A stretch of 64,000 nucleotides of DNA, taken from positions 34,674,906 through 34,738,905 of the forward strand of contig OX463818.1 of the NCBI GenBank assembly GCA_949825045.1, in the 5' to 3' direction. Shown piece by piece: positions 40,933 to 52,610 of the stretch. Position 1 is the stretch's first letter. The number at the start of each line of letters is the position of its first letter. Both the position numbers and the translations under genes were made by a program. The notes under the pieces are model-generated. The model ran no database searches. It was given only the letters and a program-made list of their open reading frames with translations, and was not told the origin of the DNA. The stretch is from Argyresthia goedartella (lineage: Eukaryota; Arthropoda; Insecta; Lepidoptera; Argyresthiidae).

Positions 40933-41824
40933 AAATGACACGAAGTTTCTTGGTATAACCATTGATAGCAAAGTGCAGGGGAGACCCCACATAGATAAAC
41001 TTGTTAAAAATCAAGTTCTGCGGCTTACTCTATTAAAAAACATCGGACAAAACACGGATGTGGCTACATCTAGGCTAGTATATTTTAGTTACTTTCATAG
41101 TGGCATGTACTATGGTATCATGTTGTGGGGGAAAGCAGCGGATATTCAAAATATTTTATTTTACAAAAAAGAGCTATTCGAGCAATTTATAATTTAATCG
41201 CACCGATTCCTTAAGAGTACTTCTTAAAGAAATCGACATACTAACTGTAGCTAGTCAATGAAAATGTATGTACGCAAGAACCGTACAACATTTTCCAAAC
41301 TAAGCGATAGCTGTAATGTTAACCTAAGAAATAATCACAGAATAGTTGCTTCCCGGTTTAGACTCGCGAATGTTAGCAATTCTTTCAAGGGTTAGTGCAT
41401 TCTCTACTACAATAAAATACCTCTGGAGATTTTGAAATTGCCTTTTGAGGAATTTAAAAAGCATGTTAAAGCGACTTTGTCGAAAAAAGGATATTGCACT
41501 GTTCTAGACTACTTAATTGATGGGACTGTATGGGGTTAATCTAGCTCAACACAGTCCTTGGGGTTGATAATTTTGTAATTATGTATTCCTGCTTATTAAC
41601 TATAGTAATTAATATTGTAATATTTGTATTAGTTAAACACAAGCAATTTTTAAACGAGATCTAAAAATCTATCTGTGGGAGTTTCTACGCCCTGCTTCTC
41701 CCACAGTGGACCAATGTAGAGACGAGGAAAAAAATTACGTTTGCTAAGTATATGAAAATATCTACACTAATAGAGACATTTGATTTGAATTGATTTGATT
41801 ACCAATCAGCACATTGCGCATACA

Positions 41825-42088
41825 AGGTGACATTTAATTAGCTGACCATATTTAGGGGAATGATAATACCCATCATTATGAACAACTTTGCCCAATAAAC
41901 ATATGGTCGCAAACGAAAAATAAAAATGGGTTTCCCATACTTAGTCATTTTTAATCAGCTGATCGGGTCAATGTACTGAGGGACGAACATTTTTTTTCAT
42001 TTGCGACCATATGTTTCTTGGGGAAAGTTGTTCATACTGATGGGTACTTTTATTCCCCAAAATATGGTCGGCTAATTAAATGTCACCT
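41825..42088. mobile_element. MITE family D, copy 1
   Basis: AGGTGACATTTAATTAG at the left and TTAAATGTCACCT at the right. The halves are long inverted repeats (cccatcattatgaac / gttcatactgatgggta; acatatggtcgca / gcgaccatatgt). Same family at 60199-60440 and 60653-61203. The hAT element lies immediately after its right tip. Confidence 0.75.
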
Positions 42089-42676
42089 GTATACCAGTTT
42101 TTCTCAAAGTGGGCGATAAAGCCCCCTTATGGGCGCTGGAGGTCTAGAGGGAGGCGTCAAGGGGCCCAGAAAAAAAAGGGGGCGTTGGCGTGGTTTAGGG
42201 GTGCGATGGTAGATTTGTAATTTAATCTCAGTATTTTATATTTTAAAAATCAATAAAATAAAAACCTGCATACTACTAACTACACAATATTGATTATATA
42301 GTTTATATTTCTTGATGTATGATTGAATAATAACTAAAAATAACTTTGCTCTTGTAGGATAGCCCAAACGCAATCAAGTTGTAACAAGATTTTGTTAAAT
42401 AACGCGATTTGTGCAAACCAATAGCAATCGGCTGGTTCCAAGATACTTCATTTTGTTCAAACTTGCTCATTACGATTGAGCGTCGAAAGGGATAAACGAG
42501 TTTGTGCATGCTTGTCTTATTCCTGTCGGAGCGTGCTGTAATTCAATTATATTTAAGCTTGTCACATTTCTTTTATTTTCATTACAGGTTTCGCGAGCAA
42601 TCTTTTAACAATTATATAAGTTCAACACTTTACTTACATATTTGCAAAAATAAAACCATGAAAAAAGAAGAGACGG

Positions 42677-43009
42677 AAGTACAGTGCAGAATACATTAAA
42701 TATGGATTCATTGAAAATCTTAAAAATCCATCGATGCCTTTGTGCCTTCTTTGTTTAAAAACATTTTCAAACGAAGTGATGAAGCCATCTAGACTTCAAG
42801 AGCATCTAAATAAAATACATGAAGTTAAAAAGGACATAAATATGAGACCTGGAGAAGAAGCATAATGCTCAGCCAAGTGTATCAAAACTTTTTTCGGCTG
42901 CTGCTAAGCAATGATGACGGACTTCGAGCTTCGTACAATATCTCTTTGTAATTGCTCAAACTGGTAAACCACACACCATCGGAGAAACGTTAATTTTGCC
43001 GGCAATAAA
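42677..43009 (+). pseudogene. hAT transposase, N-terminal part
   Basis: Frame at 42677-42866 encodes YIKYGFIENL, then a BED/C2H2-like finger (CLLCLKTFSNE ... HLNKIH; Cys2-His2), the DNA-binding domain of ZBED/SCAND3-type transposases. A stop ends it at about 42866. A second piece near 42920-43009 encodes VIAQTGKPHTIGETLILPA, the conserved start of the hAT catalytic region. The frames differ, so it is dead. Confidence 0.65.
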
Positions 43010-43011
43010 TG

Positions 43012-43106
43012 AAATTAAATTAAATTAAATTAAATTAAATTAAATTAAATTAAATTAAATTAAATTAAATTAAATGAAATTTAATTTAATTTAATTTAAT
43101 TTAATT
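43012..43106. repeat. (AAATT)n turning into (AATTT)n
   Basis: About 12 AAATT units are followed, after a single 'gaaattt' switch, by about 5 AATTT units; the two halves are inverted relative to each other. It lies at the 3' tail of the minus-strand LINE. Confidence 0.85.
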
Positions 43107-43405
43107 TATTTGCGTTGATGTGGTACAGTCATAGGTCTTGAAGTAGGTATAATTAATTCAGAACGGCACATTCAGCCAACTTGTGGCATGCAAATATTAG
43201 AGTCGGGTATCTTTGTGTTATGTACCGACAATTAGTAGCTAACATATATAAATTAAATCACATGTCCTAACACTAATACCTTAATTATTAAATCATTCAT
43301 AATAACAATATTCCGTAATAATAACATTAAATTTATTATTGAGTTTTGATGTCATGCTATAAAATTCATTTAAATCATAAAAGCAGTTATTAACTAACCA
43401 CCTTT

Positions 43406-44627
43406 TTAGCCTAAACTTAAAAATAGGTAAAAGGATATGCACTGGAAAAGTTGGTAAATAAATTGATATTTAATTTTACAAAACTGCTCATCTCGAATAT
43501 GTAGATTTAGTTTTTTAAACAACGGCCTGCAAGACTCATATGGGTTTACGCCACATATGGCTCGTATGCAGCATTTCTGTATTATAAAGAGACGTGGTAT
43601 GTCCACTAAGTTCCCCCAAACGACGATTCCATAGCGTAGCATGGACGCCACGTATCCGTGATAATATAATACGTAATCCGCTGGCTACTTTCGTAAGGCG
43701 GTACAGTACAAAAGTAAACCTGCTTATCTTTTTACATATTTTGTCAACTTAGGCCTTCCATGATAATTGACGGTCTATTGTAATTCCGAGAAAAACTGTT
43801 TCATTTGATTCATGTATTGGTTGATTTTGGTATGTCAGGGATAAATTTAATTCAGGTTTAATTTGATTGAAAAATTGCATAAACGATGTTTTGTCGACAT
43901 TCACACATAAATTATTCATTACTAACCAGTTGATTATTTGTTTAATTGTATTATTTATATCATTATTAAATTCATTTGTATCTGTACACTCTAAGATAAT
44001 AGAAATATCATCCGCAAATAGGGTGCAACGGTGTTCTGTCACTTCTGGTATATCATTAATATATAACAAAAACAATAGTGGACCAAGCACACTACCTTGT
44101 GGAACACCAAATGTATTTCTACGTAGTTCTGATTTGTTTTCAGTTAGTTCTAAGTTTTTATTTAACGTTTTTATTACGATATACTGTGTACGGTCGCTCA
44201 GGTAGGTTTTAATCCAATTTAACGCCGGTCCGCGGATACCGTATCTTTCACATTTTCCTATGAGAATATTATGACACACGAAGTCAAAAGCCTTTGACAT
44301 GTCAAAAAATACGGTCACTGTGTGTGTCTTTTTATCAATAGCCTCGGCCAATTGTTTTACTAAAATGAAGCATGCGAGAGTGGATTTTCCCTTCTGGAAA
44401 CCGTTTTGTTCTTGTTTAATAACACTGAATGTTGATAAGAATTATGCGATTCTATTTTGCATAATTTTTTTGAAAATTTTTGACAAAACAGGGACAAGAG
44501 TAACCGGCATGTACATGCTCATATCGGTTTTTTCTCCTTTTTTGAACAATGGCTTGACCACCGATATTTTTAATTCTTTTGGGAATATACCTTCTGTAAG
44601 TGATTGATTGGCTAGTTTTGTCAACAC
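43406..44627 (-). pseudogene. LINE reverse transcriptase, frameshifted
   Basis: 43749-44351 encodes FFDMSKAFDFV (first Asp), GVPQGSVLGPLLFLLYIND and TLFADDISII (Asp pair), ending at FLGITIDRQLSWK. 44442-44627 encodes the region before it (GIFPKELKISVVKPLFKKG, PVTLVPVLSKIF). 43406-43651 encodes the thumb (MLRYGIVVWGN, IQKCCIRAI). The three pieces are in different frames, so the gene is inactive. Confidence 0.7.
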
Positions 44628-44648
44628 TGGAGATAATTCCTTGCAGCA

Positions 44649-45533
44649 CTATTTTAAAATATTTGTTGCAATTTCATCATAGCCGGTAGCATTGGTATTG
44701 TTTAGCTGTGTGATTGTCTTTACAGTTTCATTTATAGTACACGACCTAAGGAAGATGCTAGAATTTAATTGGGATACTTTATTGATAGCGTCATTGTCTG
44801 GTTGTGTACTCAATTTATTATTGGTCAAGTCTATAAAGTAGTTGTTGAAACCACGGGCCATCTCTAATGGATCCTCCGTTTCTATATTATTTATTATTAT
44901 AGATTTTATTTCAATGTCTTGATTTTCATTTTCATTTTCATTTTCATTTTTAATTAATTGCCATGAGGCTTTGCATTTATTTTTAGATATTTTAATATAA
45001 TTGTTATTTTGATATTTTTGGGAATATTCAATACATTTTCGCAACTTTCTGCTGTATCTAATGTAGTCATTTTTGTTTGCTACTGATTTTTGTTGGTAAT
45101 ATTGAAATCTAAGTTTTCGTTTTGTTAAACATGATATCCTTATACCTTTAGTGAGCCATTTAGGACTCCTATTTGTATCTCGTCTGACCTTGACTCTAGT
45201 TATCGGGAAGCACAAATTGTAAAGTAAGGTAATCGTATCGTAGAACAGCTTGAATGCTGGTTCGAAGTATGTAGTATTTAGAACTTCACTCCAGGATAGA
45301 CCATCTAAGAGACCTTTAAATTTTAATATATTATCCTTTCCATAATCTCTTTTCCAATTATACCAGTAGCAGAGTTGTTTGTTCTTTTTTGTCACAGGGA
45401 CAGACAAAAATTGAGCGGTGTCGTGGTCTGATAGTCCCAGGCGTTGGGTTTCACCGTGAGCCTCAGTAATATTGCTTATTATATGGTCAATACATGAATT
45501 TAGTCTTGTTGGTGTATTGATACGAAATACCAT
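44649..45533 (-). pseudogene. LINE endonuclease C-terminus and linker (294 codons open)
   Basis: Begins within an endonuclease (RLNSCIDHIISN, GLSDHDTAQFL: the catalytic SDH motif) and continues through the linker typical of CR1/Jockey ORF2 (SPKWLTKGIRISC, ARGFNNYFIDLTN, NATGYDEIATNILK). A run of NE dipeptides (NENENENEN, 44930 region) reflects an ATTTTC repeat in the DNA. The frame ends just before the RT. Confidence 0.7.
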
Positions 45534-45616
45534 GTTATAGGCTTCTACAATACCTTTTAGGTCTCTCGACCACCGATAGTCTTTTAAAGTGTTTATATTA
45601 AGATCCCAAGAGAAGT

Positions 45617-46972
45617 TCTAACTACTGTGCTCCATAAACCAGCGGCAGATATTATTCGAAAAATTCCTTTGGGCAATAGTTCTGTGCAAAGACGAATTGA
45701 TGAAATGGCTGAAAACATTGAAGTATCATTGTGCTGAAAACATTGAAGAATCATTGAAGAATCTGAAGACCAGTCAATTTTCAATTCAGTTGGATGGGTC
45801 CATTTTGCCAACTAATGAAGCATCATTGCTGTCTTACGTGAGGTTTATTAAAGATGAAAAAATATGTCAAGAAATATTATTTGCTATAAATTTAGGACAA
45901 ACACTAAAAGAGAAACCATATTTAAAACACTGGAAAAGTTTTATGATGATAAAGGAATTCCCTTGAAGAATCAGCTGCTACAGATGGCGCTCCAGCTATG
46001 ACAGGATGTCAAAAAGGCTTCATAGCGTATTTAAAAATCAAAATTCCAGATGTGCTTGCTATGCATTACGTCATTTATCGACAACATTTGATTGCTAGAT
46101 ATTTAAGTGAACGAATGTCTCAATCACTACAACATGTCATCAAAGCAGTCAATGAAATCCGAAACAACGCTTTAAATGATAGATTATTCAATCAGCTTTG
46201 TGTTGCTAATGACGAAGATTTCAACCGATTGATCTTTTACACAGAAGTGCGTTGGCTATCAAAAGGAAATTGTCTGACTCGATTTTACGATCTGTTTGCA
46301 CGACAAGCTCATCACATCAAAGAATGATATTGAATACCTGACAGACCTTTATAAATTGTTTAATGATACTAATCTCCAACTTCAAGGAGATGACTTGAAC
46401 TTAATAAAAACAAAAAAAATCCTGCTCTTAAACAAGAGGAATATCGACGACGTGCGTTCCCCAAATTTACCCAATTTATCATTCTGCAACAACGACGACT
46501 TGCTTGACTACTGTCAACATTTGGAAAATCTCCACAGTGATTTCAATGAAATATTCCAGGACATTGTGAAATTTAAAATACCAGACTGGAGTTGCACTGA
46601 GATATTGGATCCTTTTTCAAATGGCAAATATAACAATATCACCCCTGCTGGAAAAAGAAGTTATGGAACTGGCAACGAACGAGGAAATAAAACTCAAATT
46701 CAAAAATATATACCAAGAATTTTGGCTACAAAAGGCTACAATTGCGCGATTAATTGCACCCTGGATTGTAGTCGATTGTTTAAAGATTTTTGATTGCACT
46801 CCCATCATCATATTTGTGTGAACGTGGACTTAGCGCTGTGGCAATGTTGCTTACTAAACAGAGAAATCATTTGCATGATACCGAACGCGGCGACTTACGG
46901 CTGCTTTTGAATAAAATCGAACCTGATATCAACAAACTTGTTAAAAGTCATCAGATTCATCCCTCTCATTAA
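45617..46972 (+). pseudogene. hAT transposase, catalytic and dimerisation parts, frameshifted
   Basis: Resumes with KPAADIIRKIPLG and RRIDEMAENIE. Then comes FSIQLDGSILPTNEASLL (first catalytic Asp region), ATDGAPAMTGCQKGF (second Asp), FYTEVRWLSKGNCL (RW motif) and, at 46790-46972, a SLCERGLSAVAMLLTKQRNHL segment, the hAT C-terminal dimerisation motif. A duplication of about 22 bp at 45705-45750 (ctgaaaacattgaag repeated) and several frame changes disrupt it. Confidence 0.7.
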
Positions 46973-47274
46973 ATTCGTAGTAAAAATAAAGTTGGTTAGG
47001 TACCTATCTATTTTGTTTCTTTTAATTTGAATAACATATATTTATGATGTTATAAAGTTGAGTTTTAATTGCTCTCATTGGTAAAAATGTCTCGTTAAGA
47101 ATGTCAGTTTAAACTCCAGACCAGCCACTTATGGCATACTATAATTAAATGAATTAAAGCATGCATATAATTAATGTCATTATGTTTTTTAAAGTTTTGG
47201 GAATGTAAAGGGGGCGCCGAAAAATAATTGTTTTTCAAAGTGGGCGATAGACGAAATAAGTTTGAGAATCCCTG

Positions 47275-47532
47275 CTATATACTAAGAAGGTTGCAATAAA
47301 AGACAGCTCTTGTGAAATAATCGTGTTTTTTGGTATATTTTTCTAAAACGGTTGAATTTCCTAGGTGTCAGAATTACATGATAAGGCTACTGGAAACTAA
47401 AGTGTTGATTGCGTAAAAAGTTGACGCTATTATAAACTAGCTTCGTATAATAGGCACTCAATAATTGGACACAATAATTTCCAATGCTCTCATAGAGCTG
47501 CGAAATCATAGACCTAACTAGGATCATACATA
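47275..47532. other. No feature seen
   Basis: Short AT-rich intronic stretch between two elements. Confidence 0.5.
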
Positions 47533-49086
47533 AGGGTGTCCCGAAACCAATGTATAACAGGAGCTATACAAAATGTTACCTCAGTAAAAATATCACGGAA
47601 ATCGAGTTTTTTTACTTTTCTGTTTTTTTTTTTTTTTGGAAAATCGCCATTTTTACTTGGTTTTTTCCATGTCATTTCTACAAATTAAGACATTTGTTGA
47701 TTTTTTTTACATCTCACAGGGGATGGTTAAACTATCCAACTCAATCATTTAAAATCAACAAACATGGTGCACATTAAGAAAAAAAACTAAGATTTCTGTC
47801 TCTTTTAATATTATTACCACTTGAATATAGAAAACAGAAATTTTATGAATAGTTTAAAGTATTGCGTTTGTGTTGTACCACAAATACTATCTACTTACGT
47901 AGTGACTAAGGTGCATGCATCAGTCACAGAACTGATAAAAACAAAAATCAGCCAAAAGCGAGTCTAACTTGCACAAGGGTTCCATACCACTAAACAGTTT
48001 TTGAATGGACAATAATAAAACACTAATAAAACTCAAAAAAAAAGGTTCAATAGTTCGCTAACATTTGAACCTACTTTGAAATTTATAAAAGAAATGCGTT
48101 TATTTGGAAATTTATTTTCTTCTGGCTTATGTGCGCAGACTTGATTTACCTTATTCCCTCGTCTGTGGGTACAAAATAGCCCGCGATTTGAACCTAGGTA
48201 ATAAAGTTCAAAACTTATGAAAAATAATCAATCATCTGTTGATGGCACCACAGCTGAGTGGCTATGATTTGGACTTATTTAATTATAACTAACTATGCCT
48301 AGACATCAATATAAGCCGGTGGAATATGCTAATATGCATCACATTTATGGCAAGTTGATGGCAACGCTGCTGCTCGTCTTTTCGAAGAAAGGTAAGCTGT
48401 TTCCTTGATTAGCTTAGATTTGCAAACAAGCTCAAAGGTTTTAAAAAAGATAAAGATTTTTGATTAGAAAAATAGACATAAAACCTTGACTTATGATAAC
48501 AATTTGAAAACTCAATTTATCAAGCATTTTTTTAATAATGCGACTGATCAGACATTATATAAACAAATAAATATTAGAGGACAATCTTACACAAATCGAA
48601 CTAGGCCCATATTAAGCTTAATAAGGCTTGTGCTATGGGTTCTAAACGACGATATGGTTAAAAGAGATAAATACTCATGTAAATACATAGAAAACATCAA
48701 AGACTTAGAATTAAATATTCATGCTCATCACAAAGGTATTTATTTGTCCTTACCGGGATTTGAACCCAGGACCGTCAGCTTCGTGAGAAGAGTTACTACC
48801 CGCTGGGCTAAACCGGCCGTCAATCATTTCGTTTAATTTTTTGTGTTTCATTTTGTGTAATAACAATAAGACATGTTTGCTGATTTTTAATGATTGAGTT
48901 TGATAGTTTTACTATCCCCTGTGAGATTAAAAAATGTCTTTATTTTTAGAAATGAAATGGAAAACTCCAAGCGAATATGGAGATTTTTTTTTTAAACTTC
49001 AAAACATATCATATTTTTGAATGCAGATAGGTCATGATGAGGCCTAGCAATAGCTCCGGGATTATCCAATAATTTCGGGATACCCT
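47533..49086. mobile_element. Long-armed non-autonomous DNA transposon carrying a SINE
   Basis: Tips AGGGTGTCCCGAA and (inverted) AGGGTATCCCGAA. Sub-terminal arms match over about 240 bp, for example acatctcacaggggatggtt / ctatcccctgtgagat and caatcattt / aatgattg. The middle (about 47800-48850) has no transposase, and contains a tRNA-derived SINE. Confidence 0.65.
48600..48830 (-). repeat. tRNA-derived SINE
   Basis: Minus-strand head with A box TTAGCCCAGCGGGTAG (near 48815) and B box GGGTTCAAATCCC (about 48758-48770), followed by a body with gtctttgatgttttctatg and gagtatttatctc. Confidence 0.65.
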
Positions 49087-49344
49087 TTATATAGACTGTT
49101 TCTCGGTGGAGAAATTAATTGAGCAATGCTTCTGAATTCGGCCATTCGGAAGTGAACAAATCCTTTAGGGATTTGGACATTGACGTCAAAACATTTGCAC
49201 AACCCAATACTGCATTGTATATGTCGTTGCCAGATCATAAAGGAAAGGAAAGGGACGGTTAGAAAAGGGTTGAATTTCATGAAAACGTGTATTTTCAAAA
49301 TCATTTATATTCAGCACTACCTACGTGGTGATTTTGTAATATAC
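49087..49344. other. No feature seen
   Basis: Intronic, no recognised repeat or coding sequence. Confidence 0.4.
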
Positions 49345-49445
49345 ATGTCGAACTAACACGAAGACTATTATCAGTCTTCGCTGCGCTCGTTTAGTACCCC
49401 ATTTAATCTTCACCTAAGCTGCCGCAGTGTTTAGCCCTAAAAGAT
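49345..49445 (+). repeat. Interspersed repeat, copy 1
   Basis: acatgtcgaactaacacgaagacta ... cttcgctgcgctcgt ... tcttcacctaagct recurs at 51727-51828 and, in part inverted, near 29205-29250. Nature unknown. Confidence 0.55.
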
Positions 49446-49837
49446 AACTTCGTTCATTGAAACTTCTAATGCAACCATGCTTGTTGGTTAGCCACATCAT
49501 GAAATGATTAATTTGATGAACTGGCCACGACATATACAAAACAACTCCATTGAATACGTTGATGATCATGTCGGCTTCAGTGTATACCAAGATTTGACAT
49601 AGCCATTAAACTTATTGAAAGCAAGGTAATTAGAAACCTTGTTTGATACTGTGTTGCCTATTGTATCAAGTCTATGTTGGAGATGGGAGGCAGGTAGCCT
49701 TAGAATGGGTTACAATGGGAAGAAATCTGCCAAAGCAATTTCACGTCGAGGGCGCAAGGTGTTTTTAACAAACAAAGACTAAGTAAGCAAAGAGCTTCGT
49801 TCGTCTGAGGTAACAAATGAATCACAGAAACCAGTTA

Positions 49838-50038
49838 AACCTTTTGACCGCCCCAGTCGGCAATGGCCGACAACTGAAAGTCGTGCCACTGGCGCCACGT
49901 CGGCTATAGCCGCCACATTTTTTTAATTAAAAGAGACCTTATCTCTTATGAATGAATTAAGTTGTATTTTACATAGTTTAGCAAACGTTTAGCGTGTGAG
50001 CGATACATTTTGTATGTGATGTATGGCGGTCAAAAGGT
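49838..50038. mobile_element. MITE family E, copy 1
   Basis: Tips aaccttttgaccgcc and ggcggtcaaaaggt are exact inverted repeats of about 14 bp. Internal gccgacaactgaaagtcg and cgccacgtcggc match copy 2 at 51475-51666 in the opposite orientation. Confidence 0.65.
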
Positions 50039-50770
50039 AGCAAAGAGTTTCGAATCATAGAAATGAATTGTCAATTCCTAATGACAATGTTTGTCAAGTT
50101 ACAAACCCTGACCTCAACCAAAAACTTTGCGTTATCCTCCCCATTCAACAAATACACAGACTGCTTCTTAAAAAATCGCTCTGGCGCTGTCATTACCCCA
50201 ACGAGAAACAGCAGTGACAGATATGAGTTTGAATGACCGCCAAACTTTGAGTTTACGGATTTATATCCGGGCCTATGTGGTCGAGATATCAATACTAATT
50301 GAACAGGTAGTAAAACGCTTTTGTTTCATTCCAGAACAACTGAATGGCGACAATAATATCGAGCTGAAACCAAAATCCCGGTTTCATAGTTGTCGAAAGA
50401 AATTATCTGTAAGTGCAATATCCCTCCCTTCATAACTTCCCCCTTATTGTGTAACTTGACATCGATCCCTTTTGCATGATGCACGAAAGAAAAAAAGGAG
50501 GGGTGGCAGCGCCATATATTGGGTTTTGAAAAAACCTATTGTAAAAGTATTGCATTGATGCTTACTTAGGTGGGCACAGCGCCTTAGAATGTAATTGCCA
50601 GGTCATTAGATGCGCGAAATAGATCTGGAAATGTCATATGAAATATTGAGCTAATTGGGCCTTCAAAAACTTAAGGCAATCGATCCCAACACACTTTATA
50701 ATTCTCGCGATTACGATCGTGATTATTTAAATACTTTTTAAATGTACCGGGATCAATTTTGGACAACATA
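50039..50770. other. No feature seen
   Basis: Intronic. No gene or recognised repeat. Confidence 0.4.
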
Positions 50771-50990
50771 ACATAGCGTCACGCCTTTTCCCATAAGGGT
50801 TGGCAGTGGCAAAATTATACCCACGTTCAGCCAGATATTCAATACTCCACTTTGCGTACACGTCCATATTCCAGGAGCCAAATTCTCTTAGTTGCAGTGT
50901 CGCACAACGACCGCCGCCGTGCATGAAGCCGAGAAAAAATGGCGTTTTGCATGCTACTCGTTCTACGAATATCACATTGACGATCACATC
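50771..50990 (-). repeat. SINE body fragment
   Basis: agcgtcacgccttttccca ... attcaatactccac matches the body of the SINE at 61336-61570. Confidence 0.5.
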
Positions 50991-51474
50991 TGTCACTAAG
51001 ACGCATTGTACAGTACGAATATTTTGACTTTACCGGTGGACACTTCTCGTCTTTTTGAATATTTTTTAACGTAAATCAATGAACTGTTTTCAAATTTGTA
51101 ATTATAATATAATATACTCCTTAATATAATCCTTAATACAATCCCTTATATAATATAATCCTTAATATACTCTTCATGGTACACCTCTGTGCCAAATTTC
51201 AAGTTTCCAGAACATCTTGGTCAATTTCAGCGACTAAAACCGAGAAGTGTCGAGCGGTAAAGTAAAAGTAAAAAAAAAGTCTGCAATGTCGGTACAATGA
51301 CGTCAGGTAACGGGAATCTAAAACAGTAAAGGCCGTCTTGCAGCAGACTTTTGACAGCCGCCAAGCAGAGTTTAATAAATATAATGCCACCATGTTGTGA
51401 GGGAACCCGGCTGAGAGGCAATGACCTTGCCGTGCTTGACTACGTAACTTGGTCGTGTTGCACTTAAATGGCTT

Positions 51475-51666
51475 AACCTTTTGACTGCCTTACATCAAAT
51501 ACAAAATACACACGCCTAACATGTTTGCTATGTTATGCAAAATCCGAGTCAATTCGTACGAGATAAGGTCTTTTTTAATATAAAATTGTATCGGCTAGAG
51601 CCGACGTGGCGCCAGTGCCATGAATTTCAGTTGTCGGCCAGTACCGACAGGGGCGTTCAAAATCGT
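51475..51666. mobile_element. MITE family E, copy 2 (inverted)
   Basis: aaccttttgactgcc at the left; gccgacgtggcgccagtgcca and cagttgtcggcc match copy 1 in reverse. The right tip is degraded. Confidence 0.6.
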
Positions 51667-51726
51667 CAGTTGACAGATAGTAAACCAGACCAACAGGGTT
51701 TAGAATTTACGTTTCTTTTGTTCTTA

Positions 51727-51828
51727 CATGTCAACCTAACACGAAGACTATTCGGGGGCTTCGCTGCGCTCGTCCACTCTAGTCTTCACCTAAGCTACCG
51801 CCTTGAGCTAGCAGTGTTTGCCCTGGTA
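51727..51828 (+). repeat. Interspersed repeat, copy 2
   Basis: Matches 49345-49445 (taacacgaagactatt, cttcgctgcgctcgt, tcttcacctaagct). Confidence 0.55.
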
Positions 51829-51961
51829 TTTCGTTTGCAATTCAAGTTTAAACCAGTTTACTATTTAACGGTTTTAGCCGTTAGTTGATCAACTACCGCG
51901 TCATATAGTACGCAGTACGCTACAGTTTACTATCTGTCGATAGTTGACCAACTTACGAGAA

Positions 51962-51991
51962 AAAAACCGTTAGTTGATCAACTGACGGTTT
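51962..51991. repeat. 30-bp palindrome centred on TTGATCAA
   Basis: aaaaccgttagttga / tcaactgacggtttt is an inverted repeat with one mismatch pair. The half ccgttagttgatcaact recurs at about 51879. Confidence 0.7.
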
Positions 51992-52030
51992 TGACTATCT
52001 TACGGTGACACATAAATTATACTGTATTAG

Positions 52031-52245
52031 CTGCTGTCAAGGCTGCTGCAAAACGGCCAGGCATGAAGGCCTGGCCTCTGTTACAGCGTTGTCTCCAAAT
52101 CCTCTGCGTCGGCTACGGGTTGCCCTTCGCTTCAGTCGTGTACTACTTAATGGCTGTTATCGGGTTCGGGTACCTGAGCCAGGCTGATTTGCTACACAGT
52201 GCATTGTTCCCCATGCAGTTCACTACTACCGGGTGGTTGGCGCAT
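52031..52245 (+). CDS. K2P-like gene, exon with M3 and start of pore 2
   Basis: 215-nt exon between acceptor actgtattag and donor GTGAGT. Entered in phase 1 it reads AVKAAAKRPGMKAWPLLQ, a hydrophobic helix LQILCVGYGLPFASVVYYL (M3), then LLHSALFPMQFTTTGWLAH. The last part sits where a K2P second pore loop belongs, but TTTGWL replaces the usual TTxGFG, so the filter is degenerate. It ends in phase 0, matching the next exon. Phase agreement on both sides supports the exon; the K2P assignment is inferred. Confidence 0.45.
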
Positions 52246-52426
52246 GTGAGTCGAACTGAACTCTTATGCTGTTTCCAATTCGAATACACTATCGCCCGTT
52301 GTACACGTTATTTAGACAAACTATTTTTTCCATACGAAGCTGTTGAAAGTATAATTAGCACGCTAATGATTCTATCCGACCCGTTCGAATTAGAAGTCTT
52401 AAGATCATCGCAGACTTAGGCCCCGC

Positions 52427-52610
52427 TCCCGTACAGTTAAAGAATGTTCGTTCAAATATGGGTTTTAAGATGAGCTCTGTAGATAGTCTATAGAGTGGTA
52501 TGCCTGCGGCTAGCTCGCTTATGCTAAGTTATGTGAGCAACGTAAAGTATTTCAACAGAGCACAACATAAAACGCATATTTGAATGAACGTTCTTTTGCC
52601 GGATGGCAGC
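52427..52610. mobile_element. MITE family F (foldback)
   Basis: cccgctcccgtacagttaaag...gttcgttcaaatatg and catatttgaatgaac...ggatggcagcggg form inverted arms of about 40 bp. Confidence 0.6.

Larger units (their letters stand above)
33705..41800 (+). mobile_element. CR1-type LINE copy, split by BEL-1
   Basis: 5'-truncated plus-strand copy in the intron. 33780-34105 encodes the RT block from the GVPQGSILGP region through FVDDTSLVF; 40938-41540 continues with FLGITIDSK, the VYFSYFHSGMYYGI segment and the C-terminus. The 3' UTR ends in TTTGATT-like repeats near 41800. One base of the catalytic box differs (FVDD instead of FADD). AAATG is duplicated on either side of BEL-1, so the two halves are one insertion. 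Confidence 0.75.
43012..45616 (-). mobile_element. CR1/Jockey-type LINE inserted in the hAT element
   Basis: Minus-strand copy truncated within its endonuclease (5' end near 45616). It holds an endonuclease C-terminal part, linker, RT and 3' UTR, with the simple-repeat tail at 43012-43106. RT type GVPQGSVLGP/FADD, but clearly distinct from the other CR1 subfamily in the window. Confidence 0.75.
42095..47274 (+). mobile_element. hAT transposon (ZBED/SCAND3-like), split by a LINE
   Basis: Tips CAGTTTTTCTCAAAGTGGGCGAT (left) and, inverted, CAGGGATTCTCAAACT (right, ending 47274). Flanking octamers ctgtatac and ctatatac match at 7 of 8, the hAT target size. The transposase pieces are at 42677-42866, 42920-43009 and 45617-46972. 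A minus-strand LINE (43012-45616) interrupts it. Confidence 0.8.

Noticed and set aside
48740..48830. A tRNA gene
   Set aside because: A and B boxes are present but there is no complete cloverleaf or anticodon arm and a SINE body follows.
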